Both the position numbers and the translations under genes were made by a program. From contig JANLPQ010000097.1 in NCBI GenBank assembly GCA_031367325.1, forward strand, positions 10,973 to 74,972: a stretch of DNA of 64,000 nt, given 5' to 3'. The notes beneath the pieces were generated by a model. It was not told the DNA's origin and made no database searches. It saw only the letters and a program-made list of their open reading frames with translations. Below, piece after piece: positions 1-8,654 of this stretch; positions within the stretch are counted from its first letter, which is position 1, and every line of letters begins with the position of its first letter. This DNA comes from JAAFIP01 sp031367325. GTDB taxonomy: Bacteria > Pseudomonadota > Gammaproteobacteria > Burkholderiales > Burkholderiaceae_C.

Positions 1-639
1 GGTATCTCCATGGTCTGCCAGCAGGTGTGCACATAGCTCTAGCGACTGCTGGGTTCCGCTGGTAATAATTACTTGCTCTACATCCAGCGGCACGCTGCGT
101 GATACGCGCAAATAATCAGTTAACGCTCGGCGCAGTGGCGCGTAGCCACCAGTGTTGCTGTAATCCAGCATTTCAGCATAAGCCATGCGCCAATGCTTGT
201 TTTGCAATCGCTGCCACAGCGCAATGGGAAAGCCGCTGAAGTCGGCCGCATTAGTGCAGAAAGGTTGAACTTCAAGTCGTGTAGCGCAAAAAGTAGTGGC
301 CAGCAAATGACCCCTGCGAGAAAGCTGCGCTTTGGGCAGTGACTTGGGTAGGTGGCGAAGGGGTGACACAGCGGGTACGTTGTCATTGACAAATGTGCCG
401 CTGCCTACTTGACTCACCAGGTAGCCTTCTACGCTAAGCTGGCTTAGCGCTGCCACCACCGTGTTGCGCGACAAACCTAAATCTTGTGTCAGTTCCCTGC
501 TCGATGGTAAGCGGTCACCTGCAGTTAGCTTACCCTCCAGAATGGCGCGGCGCAATGCTTCATAAAGCTGCCGATGCAATGGTAGCTTGTCCTTACGGAC
601 AATCCGCGCCATCTCGGCGAGTAAAAGTTCAGACAACAT
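1..639 (-). CDS. MocR/PdxR-type transcriptional regulator (GntR helix-turn-helix fused to aminotransferase fold), 3' end outside window
   Basis: The first 213 residues are present; the reading frame is open to the window edge. Residues about 15-85 form a GntR winged helix (LHRQLYEALRRAILEGKL, then LPSSRELTQDLGLSRNTVV). After a linker, residues from about 120 look like the start of a fold-type I aminotransferase (LDYSNTGGYAPLRRAL, IITSGTQQSLEL), which defines the MocR family. Such proteins bind PLP and usually control neighbouring genes of amine or vitamin B6 metabolism. It is divergent from the polyamine genes, with 138 bp between, so it is the likely local regulator (inference). The ATG at 639 is chosen because the frame is closed by a stop shortly upstream. 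Confidence 0.85.
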   Translation of the reverse strand, partial: MLSELLLAEMARIVRKDKLPLHRQLYEALRRAILEGKLTAGDRLPSSRELTQDLGLSRNTVVAALSQLSVEGYLVSQVGSGTFVNDNVPAVSPLRHLPKSLPKAQLSRRGHLLATTFCATRLEVQPFCTNAADFSGFPIALWQRLQNKHWRMAYAEMLDYSNTGGYAPLRRALTDYLRVSRSVPLDVEQVIITSGTQQSLELCAHLLADHGDT

Positions 640-660
640 ACGGGTACAGTTTGGAAGAGC

Positions 661-777
661 TAAATAACCACTAGTGTAAAGTGGAACCATAGACTTTATT
701 TAACTGGCTCTTTTGGCAAACCAATTACTCTGCCACAATGCTTTTATGACAGAAAAAAATTACGATAAGGCAAGCCT
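661..777. promoter_or_regulatory. Divergent control region between the MocR regulator and the polyamine operon
   Basis: The region between the two start codons carries three direct copies of AACCA at 666-670, 685-689 and 719-723. MocR proteins such as GabR are known to bind short direct repeats, so these are candidate operator half-sites. An AAGG at 767-770 is the likely ribosome binding site of the first polyamine gene. The assignment is by eye and weak. Confidence 0.3.
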
Positions 778-1551
778 ATGAGGCCTACGTCCAGCATGGT
801 GTGGTTACCCGCCGACCATCGGCTGCTGGGCAACGAGGATCGTCAATTACCATTCTTAATATTGGGCGACAAATATGCCCGTGCCGTCAAAATAGGCGCG
901 AGTGCCCAACCAGTAGTGTTTCCACTGTGTGATTTAGATCAAATTGACGAATTGCTTAATTTGGTAGACGGGGTGATGTTGACAGGCTCGCCGTCCAACG
1001 TCCATCCTTCACATTTTGGAGAAAAAGTGGCGGATATGAGTTTGCCGTTAGATCCAGATCGTGACGAACTAACGCTGGCGTTAGTGAGGGCCTGCGTAGC
1101 GCAACAAATCCCTCTACTAGGTGTTTGCCGAGGCTTCCAAGAGATTAACGTGGCCATGGGTGGTAGCTTACATCAGCGGGTGCACCATGTCCCTGGTATG
1201 CAAGACCACCGCGAGAGGGCTGACCAGTCCTACGATGTGCAGTACGCCCCTAGCCATGATGTGTTGCTTGAACGGGATAGTGTTTTGCACCAATGGGCTG
1301 GAGCCACTTCGGTTCAAGTTAATTCATTGCACGGTCAAGGTGTAGCGCGGCTGGCGCAGGGTTTGCGTGCTTTGGCGCACGGACCAGACGGCTTGGTCGA
1401 AGCGTTTGAAATCGTGGGAGCACACTCATTTGCTTACGCTATGCAGTGGCACCCCGAGTGGAAGTTTTGGGAAACACCCTTTTATGCGGCAATTTTCACT
1501 GCATTTGGAGATGCGTGTCGCGCGCGTAAGCAGGGCAGGGTTATGGCATAA
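778..1551 (+). CDS. puuD: Gamma-glutamyl-gamma-aminobutyrate hydrolase (class I glutamine amidotransferase-like, peptidase C26)
   Basis: The enzyme hydrolyses gamma-glutamyl-GABA, or a related glutamylated polyamine product, to glutamate and the free acid, the last step of the glutamylated putrescine route. The 257-residue protein has the nucleophile elbow LLGVCRGFQEINV with Cys117, and the His/Glu pair in MQWHPEW (His225, Glu227), so the catalytic triad is complete. Length matches PuuD and SpuA proteins (about 250). It opens a same-strand run of polyamine genes, 33 bp before the ligase gene. In Pseudomonas the equivalent gene spuA also opens the spu cluster. Confidence 0.9.
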   Translation: MRPTSSMVWLPADHRLLGNEDRQLPFLILGDKYARAVKIGASAQPVVFPLCDLDQIDELLNLVDGVMLTGSPSNVHPSHFGEKVADMSLPLDPDRDELTLALVRACVAQQIPLLGVCRGFQEINVAMGGSLHQRVHHVPGMQDHRERADQSYDVQYAPSHDVLLERDSVLHQWAGATSVQVNSLHGQGVARLAQGLRALAHGPDGLVEAFEIVGAHSFAYAMQWHPEWKFWETPFYAAIFTAFGDACRARKQGRVMA

Positions 1552-1584
1552 CTATACGCTGCTAACCGCAGCGGCAAGGAAACT

Positions 1585-2952
1585 ATGTACGATAAAAAAG
1601 CAACTACCTTTAATGAACTTGAACAATGGCTCAACGAACGGCGTGTCACCGAAGTCGAGTGCTTAGTTCCCGACTTAACAGGTGTAGCGCGCGGCAAAAT
1701 TCTGCCTCGCGCCAAATTTACCGAAGATCGCGGCATGCGCCTGCCCGAGGCTATTGTGGCCATGGGCGTAACAGGTGAGTTTCCTGAAAGCGGCAGTTAC
1801 TACGATGTTATTGACCCTACCGACAAAGACATGCAACTGCGGCCTGATCCATCTACGGTTCGCATCGTGCCTTGGGCCACCGACCCTACAGCGCAGGTAA
1901 TTCACGACTGCTTTGACCATGCAGGCAACTTGGTTCCGTTTGCGCCACGCTCGGTATTGCGCCGGGTGTGTGACCTGTTTGCTGCTGAAGGCTTGCAACC
2001 CATCGTAGCCCCCGAACTAGAGTTCTACCTCACTGCCCGCAACACCGACCCCAACACATTGCTCAAAGCGCCTATAGGACGCAGTGGCCGTGCAGAAACG
2101 TCACGCCAAGCCTACAGTATTGATGCGGTGAACGAGTTCGATCCACTGTTCGAAGAAATATACGATTACTGCGAGAAGATGGAACTCAACGTAGACACGT
2201 TGATTCACGAAGTGGGCGCAGGCCAGATGGAGATTAATTTTTTCCATGCCGAACCTCTGGGTTTAGCGGATGAGGTTTTCTTCTTCAAACGCACTGTGCG
2301 TGAAGCCGCACTGCGCCACAACATGTATGCTACCTTCATGGCCAAGCCCATCGCAGGCGAACCCGGCAGCGCTATGCATGTGCACCAAAGCATATTAAAC
2401 ATAGCGACGGGTAAAAATATTTTCAGCAACGAAGACGGCACGCCTTCAGAAGCTTTTATGCACTATATCGGCGGTCTACAGCGATACATACCAGCAGCTA
2501 TGGTGCTTGTGGCGCCCTATGTGAACAGCTACCGCCGCTTATCGAGAAACAGCGCCGCGCCGATCAATATTGAATGGGGCTATGACAACCGTACTGTAGG
2601 CATTCGCTCGCCTATTTCCAACCCCGAGGCGCGCCGCGTAGAAAACCGCGTGATTGGCGCAGATGCCAATCCCTACGTGGCGCTGGCCATGACTTTGGCC
2701 TGTGGTTACTTGGGGTTAAAAAACAAAATCAAACCCAAAGCGGAAATGAAGGGCGATGCTTACCTCGCGCCCTACTCACTACCCCGCAGTTTGGGTGAGG
2801 CTCTGGACTGGTTGCGCAAGGAATCTGATTTGCACGAAGTTTTGGGTAAGGAATTTATCACCGTGTATTCAGAAATTAAAGAACTTGAGTTTGATGAATT
2901 TATGAAGGTTATATCGCCTTGGGAGCGAGAGCATTTGCTGCTCCATGTGTAG
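1585..2952 (+). CDS. puuA: Glutamate-polyamine ligase (glutamine synthetase family, PuuA/SpuB-like)
   Basis: The 455-residue protein has the short glutamine-synthetase N-terminal domain (VECLVPDLTGVARGKILPR) and the catalytic domain with AGQMEINFFHA, the ATP-binding segment MHVHQSI and NSYRRLSRNSAAPINIEWG followed by NRTVGIR. In this family ATP joins glutamate to putrescine or another polyamine, a cytoplasmic activation step before oxidation or transamination. The polyamine role, rather than ammonia assimilation, rests on the neighbours: the hydrolase upstream, and the aminotransferase and Pot importer downstream. Exact substrate is not visible from sequence. Confidence 0.85.
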   Translation: MYDKKATTFNELEQWLNERRVTEVECLVPDLTGVARGKILPRAKFTEDRGMRLPEAIVAMGVTGEFPESGSYYDVIDPTDKDMQLRPDPSTVRIVPWATDPTAQVIHDCFDHAGNLVPFAPRSVLRRVCDLFAAEGLQPIVAPELEFYLTARNTDPNTLLKAPIGRSGRAETSRQAYSIDAVNEFDPLFEEIYDYCEKMELNVDTLIHEVGAGQMEINFFHAEPLGLADEVFFFKRTVREAALRHNMYATFMAKPIAGEPGSAMHVHQSILNIATGKNIFSNEDGTPSEAFMHYIGGLQRYIPAAMVLVAPYVNSYRRLSRNSAAPINIEWGYDNRTVGIRSPISNPEARRVENRVIGADANPYVALAMTLACGYLGLKNKIKPKAEMKGDAYLAPYSLPRSLGEALDWLRKESDLHEVLGKEFITVYSEIKELEFDEFMKVISPWEREHLLLHV

Positions 2953-3020
2953 GCGTGTTGCGCTCACCTTGATTAGTAGATACAGCAACAGCTCCCTCCA
3001 CTTCCATTGAAAGCAGTACC

Positions 3021-4418
3021 ATGAACACCGTAGTCGATACCGCCATGATCCAAGCTTTAGATAGCGCTCATTTTCTGCATCCATTCACAGATTTCAAGCA
3101 ACTCTCCAGCAAAGGTGCCCGCGTTATCACTAAGGCTGAAGGCATCTATGTGTGGGATTCTGAAGGTGCTCGCATGCTAGATGCGATGAGCGGTTTGTGG
3201 TGTGTGAATGTTGGTTATGGCCGCAAAGAACTGGCCGATGCTGCGCACCATCAGATGATGACGCTGCCCTACTACAACAGTTTTTTCCAAACTACCAATG
3301 TGCCTGCTGTGCAACTTTCGGCCAAACTGGCTTCGCTGGCGCCCGACGTAGGTGACCGTAGTTTTCAGCACGTTTTTTACTCCTCTAGCGGTAGCGAAAG
3401 TAACGATTCCAATGTGCGCATGGTACGCAGGTACTGGGACCTACTGGGGCAACCTCAACGCAAAGTAATTATTGGCCGTATTAATGCTTATCACGGTAGT
3501 ACCATGGCGGGCGCATCGCTGGGCGGCATGGTGGGTATGCATGCGCAGGGTGATTTGCCTATTCCCAACATCACTCATATTGAGCAACCCTACCATTTTG
3601 AAAACGGCCTGCCAGGCGAATCACTGAATGAGTTCGGACTACGCGCTGCAGGCTGGCTAGAAACTAAAATTTTAGAAATAGGCCAAAACAAAGTGGCGGC
3701 ATTTATTGCCGAGCCTCTGCAAGGTGCTGGCGGTGTGATTATCCCGCCAGACACCTACTGGCCAGAAATCCAGCGCATTGTTGACAAGTACGGCATATTA
3801 CTCATTAGCGACGAAGTGATTTGCGCTTTCGGACGGTTAGGCCACTGGTTTGGATATGAAAAGTTTGGCTACAAACCCGATTTGGTTACTTTCGCCAAAG
3901 CCATCACCAGTGGCTACGTACCTCTAGGCGGAGTGATGGTGGGCAACCGTGTAGCCAAAGTTTTGATTGAGCAGGGTGGCGAATTTAACCATGGCTACAC
4001 CTATAGTGGACATCCGGTAGCCTGCGCTGTAGGGCTGGCCAATGTAGCAATCATGGAAAAAGAACAGTTGCCGCAGCGCGTTCGCAGCGATCTCGCGCCG
4101 TATTTAGCAAAAAAATACTTGGAAATCAATGAGCATCCCTTAGTGGGATTGGCTGAGACTTGCGGGTTAGTCGCAGGCTTGGTATTGGTCAAGAACAAAG
4201 AGCGACGCGAGCGATTTGATTCAGACCACGGCGTAGGCATGATTTGCCGCGGACATTGCTTTAAAAACGGGCTTATCATGCGCGCCGTAGGTAACCGTAT
4301 GATTATTTCTCCACCGCTCATCATTACGCATGCGCAAATCGACGAAATGGTGGCATTGATACTTCACTGCCTCGACTTAACGTATGACGAAGTCAAAAAG
4401 AATGGTTGGCTGGCATAG
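3021..4418 (+). CDS. spuC: Polyamine:pyruvate aminotransferase (class III, SpuC-like)
   Basis: A class III PLP-dependent aminotransferase of 465 residues. LLISDEVICAFGRLGHWFG supplies the PLP-contacting Asp264, and VTFAKAITSGYVPLGG supplies the Schiff-base Lys293. SpuC enzymes move the amino group of putrescine, cadaverine or their glutamyl derivatives to pyruvate, giving an aldehyde that an aldehyde dehydrogenase then oxidises; a candidate dehydrogenase lies at 10188. The N-terminal start could also be the ATG at 3045. It lies between the ligase and the importer genes, as in Pseudomonas spu clusters. Confidence 0.9.
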   Translation: MNTVVDTAMIQALDSAHFLHPFTDFKQLSSKGARVITKAEGIYVWDSEGARMLDAMSGLWCVNVGYGRKELADAAHHQMMTLPYYNSFFQTTNVPAVQLSAKLASLAPDVGDRSFQHVFYSSSGSESNDSNVRMVRRYWDLLGQPQRKVIIGRINAYHGSTMAGASLGGMVGMHAQGDLPIPNITHIEQPYHFENGLPGESLNEFGLRAAGWLETKILEIGQNKVAAFIAEPLQGAGGVIIPPDTYWPEIQRIVDKYGILLISDEVICAFGRLGHWFGYEKFGYKPDLVTFAKAITSGYVPLGGVMVGNRVAKVLIEQGGEFNHGYTYSGHPVACAVGLANVAIMEKEQLPQRVRSDLAPYLAKKYLEINEHPLVGLAETCGLVAGLVLVKNKERRERFDSDHGVGMICRGHCFKNGLIMRAVGNRMIISPPLIITHAQIDEMVALILHCLDLTYDEVKKNGWLA

Positions 4419-4501
4419 GGATTGCTAGCATTGAGAAGATATTGTTTACTAGATAACATCAATTGTTACTATGTTCCGATCAATTTTTCAGGAGTACTAA
4501 A

Positions 4502-5632
4502 TTGGACAATCAATTCACAAACAATTTAATGCGCAAGCACCTGGGGCGCTTTGCTTTGGCGGGCTTACTGGGTTTATCAGCAACTTTAGCAACAGCGCAA
4601 GAGGAAAAAGTCCTTAATATTTATAACTGGTCAGACTACATTGCCGAAGATACAATTTCTAATTTCGAAAAAGAAACTGGCATTAAGGTGCGCTACGACA
4701 CCTTTGACAACAACGAGATTTTGCATGCCAAACTAGTCGCGGGTAAAACGGGTTACGACATAGTTGTACCTTCTTCCAATTGGGCTAGGCTGCAGATGGA
4801 CGGTGGCTTGTTGCGCAAACTCGACAAAGATCAGTTACCGAACTTGAAAAATTTGGACCCTGATGTACAAAACCAAATTGCCAGCCTAGACCCTGGCAAT
4901 CAGTTTTTGGTAAATTGGTTATGGGGATACACCACAATTGGCATCAACACAGCTAAAGTAAAGGCGGCGTTGGGCGCAGAGCCACTACCCGCCAATGTGT
5001 GGGAGCTCTTCTTCAACCCGAAATATGTCAGTAAACTTAAAAGCTGCGGTGTCTCCGTTTTGGACAGCGCAACCGAGGTACTACCCGCTGCATTGCATTT
5101 TCTTGGCAAAGATCCATTTAGCAAAAATGCGGCAGACTACACCGAAGCCAGTGCGGTTCTTAAAGCTGTACGGCCCTATGTCACATTGTTCAGTTCATCG
5201 GGTTATATCAACGACATGGCGGGTGGTTCAATCTGCTTGGCACTGGGCTGGTCGGGCGATATTAATATCGCTCGCAGGCGCGCTATCGACGGGAAAACTG
5301 GGCAAGATATTGTTGCACTGATTCCAAAGAATGGGGGTATTTTGTTCTTTGACATGATGGCAGTTCCTGTGGACGCCCCACACCCTAAGAACGCGCATTT
5401 GTTTATGAACTACATCATGCGTCCTGAAGTGCATGCAGCTATCACCAACAAAGTCTTCTACGCTAACCCCAACAAGGAATCGCGCAAGTTCATCAAGCCT
5501 GAGATGACGCAAAATCCTACGGTATTCCCATCTGCAGCCGATATGGTAAATATGCAGCCACCCAAAGCGATTAACAACGATATTCGTCGCCAAGTGACGC
5601 GGGCGTATACGGCGTTTAAAACAGGCCTTTGA
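4502..5632 (+). CDS. potF: Periplasmic putrescine/polyamine-binding protein of ABC importer
   Basis: Solute-binding protein of the PotF/SpuD type, about 376 residues. A short basic N-terminus and hydrophobic stretch ending in ATLATAQ give a clear signal peptide. The mature part opens with VLNIYNWSDYIAEDTISNFE and has GYDIVVPSSNW, both typical of polyamine-binding proteins. The start chosen is a TTG at 4502, seven bases after a good AGGAG at 4490-4494; an ATG at 4529 is the alternative. It should deliver polyamine to the permease pair encoded at 6834-8629. Confidence 0.9.
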   Translation: MDNQFTNNLMRKHLGRFALAGLLGLSATLATAQEEKVLNIYNWSDYIAEDTISNFEKETGIKVRYDTFDNNEILHAKLVAGKTGYDIVVPSSNWARLQMDGGLLRKLDKDQLPNLKNLDPDVQNQIASLDPGNQFLVNWLWGYTTIGINTAKVKAALGAEPLPANVWELFFNPKYVSKLKSCGVSVLDSATEVLPAALHFLGKDPFSKNAADYTEASAVLKAVRPYVTLFSSSGYINDMAGGSICLALGWSGDINIARRRAIDGKTGQDIVALIPKNGGILFFDMMAVPVDAPHPKNAHLFMNYIMRPEVHAAITNKVFYANPNKESRKFIKPEMTQNPTVFPSAADMVNMQPPKAINNDIRRQVTRAYTAFKTGL

Positions 5633-5662
5633 TTTAGAGCTGTACATAAATAAAAAAGAGGT

Positions 5663-6826
5663 ATGCCGGTGGCAACTGATGTAAATACCCCAGCATTTGC
5701 AAGTAAGCACGGGACTGTTCCGTTTTTGCAGATTAAACACGTCGTCAAACAGTTTGGCGACGTGTTTGCAGTAGATGATGTATCTCTGGATATTGCTCAG
5801 GGTGAGATATTTGCTTTGCTGGGTTCATCGGGCTGCGGTAAGTCCACCTTGCTGCGCATGCTGGCAGGCTTTGACAAGCCCACGTCGGGTCAAATAGTGC
5901 TAGGCGGTAGCGACATCGTGGCATTGGCACCCTACGAGCGGCCTATCAATATGATGTTCCAAAGTTATGCTTTGTTCCCGCATCTCAATGTATGGGACAA
6001 CATTGCTTTTGGCCTGCGCCGCGACAAAATGCCCAAGGATGAAATTCAGACACGGGTAGACCAAATGTTGGATTTGGTTCAGCTTAAAGCCTACGCTAAG
6101 CGCAAACCGCATCAGTTGTCTGGAGGCCAACAACAACGCGTAGCGCTGGCACGTAGTTTGGCCAAACGGCCGCAGTTGCTGCTGCTGGACGAGCCCTTAG
6201 GAGCACTAGATGCCAAGTTGCGCGAGCGAACCCAGCTAGAGTTGGTAGACATTATTGAGAAGGTGGGTGTGACTTGCGTGATGGTGACGCATGACCAAGA
6301 AGAAGCGATGACTATGGCAACTCGCATTGGCGTCATGAGCGAGGGAAAAATATTGCAGATTGGACGTCCTGCCGAAGTCTATGAAACACCTAACTGTCGC
6401 TTCGTAGCAGATTTTATCGGCAGCGTAAATCTATTTAAAGGCACGGTTACGGTAGATGAGCCTGACCACGTGGTCATCTCGACCCCAGAATGCCAGCACT
6501 ACATTAACCATGGTATTACCGGTACCAGTGGCATGCCCGTACATGTGGCTGTGCGACCTGAAAAAATGGCTATTCAAACAACGCCGCCCAAAGACGAAGA
6601 CAGAGAGTCCTTAGCCCAAGTGGGTTTTAACGTGGTGCAGGGCGTAATCAAAGACTTGGCCTATTTAGGTAGCTTAACCACCTATCATGTGCTGATTGAC
6701 GGTAGCAGTATGGTCGCGAAAGTTACGCAAACCAATGCCGCAAGGCATGAGGCCAGTGCCTTGACCTGGGGTGACAAAGTGTACGTGTGGTGGTGCGGTA
6801 GTGATGTGGTTGTGCTAACTCGTTAG
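5663..6826 (+). CDS. potG: ATP-binding subunit of putrescine/polyamine ABC importer
   Basis: ABC ATPase of 387 residues with Walker A GSSGCGKST, signature LSGGQQQRVALARSL, Walker B LLLLDEPLGALD and switch His in VTHDQEEA. The C-terminal 130 residues form the extra regulatory (TOBE-type) domain of the MalK/PotG group. It powers uptake through the two permeases that follow. It lies 30 bp after the binding-protein gene and 7 bp before the first permease gene, so one transcript is expected. Confidence 0.92.
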   Translation: MPVATDVNTPAFASKHGTVPFLQIKHVVKQFGDVFAVDDVSLDIAQGEIFALLGSSGCGKSTLLRMLAGFDKPTSGQIVLGGSDIVALAPYERPINMMFQSYALFPHLNVWDNIAFGLRRDKMPKDEIQTRVDQMLDLVQLKAYAKRKPHQLSGGQQQRVALARSLAKRPQLLLLDEPLGALDAKLRERTQLELVDIIEKVGVTCVMVTHDQEEAMTMATRIGVMSEGKILQIGRPAEVYETPNCRFVADFIGSVNLFKGTVTVDEPDHVVISTPECQHYINHGITGTSGMPVHVAVRPEKMAIQTTPPKDEDRESLAQVGFNVVQGVIKDLAYLGSLTTYHVLIDGSSMVAKVTQTNAARHEASALTWGDKVYVWWCGSDVVVLTR

Positions 6827-6833
6827 GTGCAAC

Positions 6834-7772
6834 ATGACTGCGCTTGCTTCGTCTTCTTTGCTGCCGCCACAGTCTTTATATGAAAGATTCACTGGCGCAT
6901 GGGGCCGTAAGCTGGTGATTGGCATTCCCTTGCTGTTTTTGCTGTCATTCTTTTTGTTTCCATTCCTAATCGTCTTTAAAATCAGCGTGTCTGAGATGGA
7001 CAATGTGGTGTTCAAAGAGCTTTTTTCTTGGACAGAGGGTGTGCTGCAATTTAAGATCAAACTGAGCAACTATATTTACATTGCGCAAGATGACCTTTAC
7101 TTTCGCACTTACCTTAGCTCGATTAAGTTTGCAGCTATTACTACGGTCATTTGTTTATTCATAGCCTACCCATTTGCCTACTTCATAGCACGTAGCACGC
7201 CTGAAAAGCGTCCTGCGCTGTTGATGTTGGTCATGCTGCCTTTCTGGACTTCATTTTTGCTGCGCGTTTATGCGTGGAAGATGCTACTGGCAGACAACGG
7301 TGTTTTCAATAACATTGCGCTGGGTGCTGGCTTGACTTCTGAGCCTTTGAAAATGATGAACACGCCGTTTTCATTGGTACTGGGTATGGTCTACACCTAT
7401 CTGCCTTTTATGATTTTGCCACTGTACGCTAACTTGGTCAAAATGGATTTGCGTTTGTTAGAAGCAGCACTTGACTTGGGTGCTACATCATGGCAAGCCT
7501 TTTGGCGCATTACAGTGCCGCTGTCAAAAAGCGGCATCATTGCCGGTTCTATGCTGGTGTTTATTCCTTGCGTGGGCGAGTTCGTGATTCCAGAGCTGTT
7601 GGGTGGGCCGCAAACCTTGATGATCGGTCGTGTGCTTTGGGACGAGTTTTTTAGTAATAACGATTGGCCTATGGCTGCCACAGTGGCCGTGGTGATGGTG
7701 CTACTGATTATTGTGCCGCTGGCTTGGTTTAATAAGTACCAAGCCGAAAATACCAGCGGGGTGCATGCATGA
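6834..7772 (+). CDS. potH: Polyamine ABC importer permease subunit, PotH type
   Basis: Integral membrane protein of 312 residues with a cytoplasmic N-terminus, a first helix near residues 28-48, a large periplasmic segment and then about five more helices. The cytoplasmic loop LLEAALDLGATSWQAFWRITVPLS is the EAA motif that docks on the ATPase. It pairs with the next gene, whose start codon overlaps this stop by 4 bp, a sign of translational coupling. Confidence 0.92.
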   Translation: MTALASSSLLPPQSLYERFTGAWGRKLVIGIPLLFLLSFFLFPFLIVFKISVSEMDNVVFKELFSWTEGVLQFKIKLSNYIYIAQDDLYFRTYLSSIKFAAITTVICLFIAYPFAYFIARSTPEKRPALLMLVMLPFWTSFLLRVYAWKMLLADNGVFNNIALGAGLTSEPLKMMNTPFSLVLGMVYTYLPFMILPLYANLVKMDLRLLEAALDLGATSWQAFWRITVPLSKSGIIAGSMLVFIPCVGEFVIPELLGGPQTLMIGRVLWDEFFSNNDWPMAATVAVVMVLLIIVPLAWFNKYQAENTSGVHA

Positions 7773-8629
7773 TGTTCACTACAGCACGGTTTAACGCTGG
7801 AAGAATGACTTCTAAAGCATGGATGACTGCAGTATTTGCTTTCCTCTACCTGCCTATTTTTACTTTAATTGTGCTCAGCTTTAACGCTAGTCCTATGGTC
7901 ACCAGTTGGGGCGGCTGGTCGCTGCGATGGTACGAGGCGTTGTCTAAAGATACTGAAATTATTTTGGGTTTCAAGCGTTCTTTGCAAATTGCTTTTTTAA
8001 CAGCCTGTACCTCCGTTGTGTTGGGTACTTTGGCGGCATTGGCACTTAACCGCTTTAAACGCTTTCCTGGGCGCACGCTTTTTGCAGGTATGGTGAACTC
8101 GCCGTTGGTGATGCCAGAAGTGATTATTGGACTGTCTTTGCTACTTATGCTGGTATCGGTGCAACGCGCGTTTGGATTTCCTGAGCGCGGCATGATGACG
8201 ATTTGGCTAGGTCATACTTTATTGGGAATGGCTTACGCCACGGTGGTGGTGCAGTCGCGTCTGCAAGAGATGAGTCCGCAGCTTGAGGAGGCCGCGCAAG
8301 ATTTGGGTTGCCGACCGTGGCAAGTTTTTTTCTTGATTACATTGCCACTGATTTCGCAAGCTTTAGGATCCGCTTGGCTGCTCACATTTACGCTGTCACT
8401 AGACGATGTGGTGTTGTCTGCATTTTTGTCCGGTCCTGGGTCTACCACAATGCCGATTGTGATTTTTAGCCGAGCTAGGCTGGGCTTGAGTCCTAGCGTG
8501 AATACGATTGCTACGCTGACTGTGCTGGTCGTCAGCTTGGGTGTGGTGCTGGCAAGTATTTGGATTGCGCGCGCAGAGCGTAAACGGGCGCGCGAAATGT
8601 CTGCCGCATTTCGCGGCACGGTTGCTTAG
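7769..8629 (+). CDS. potI: Polyamine ABC importer permease subunit, PotI type
   Basis: Second permease, 286 residues with about six membrane helices. The EAA loop reads QLEEAAQDLGCRPWQVFF. The ATG at 7769 overlaps the potH stop codon; a second ATG follows at 7772. With PotF, PotG and PotH it completes a full PotFGHI importer. The porin gene follows after 25 bp on the same strand. Confidence 0.92.
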   Translation: MMFTTARFNAGRMTSKAWMTAVFAFLYLPIFTLIVLSFNASPMVTSWGGWSLRWYEALSKDTEIILGFKRSLQIAFLTACTSVVLGTLAALALNRFKRFPGRTLFAGMVNSPLVMPEVIIGLSLLLMLVSVQRAFGFPERGMMTIWLGHTLLGMAYATVVVQSRLQEMSPQLEEAAQDLGCRPWQVFFLITLPLISQALGSAWLLTFTLSLDDVVLSAFLSGPGSTTMPIVIFSRARLGLSPSVNTIATLTVLVVSLGVVLASIWIARAERKRAREMSAAFRGTVA

Positions 8630-8654
8630 AACGATTGATTTTTTTGGAGCTTTT

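Noticed and set aside
5228..5740. 170-codon open frame antisense to potF/potG
   Set aside because: Spans the gap between two clear genes on the other strand and resembles nothing.
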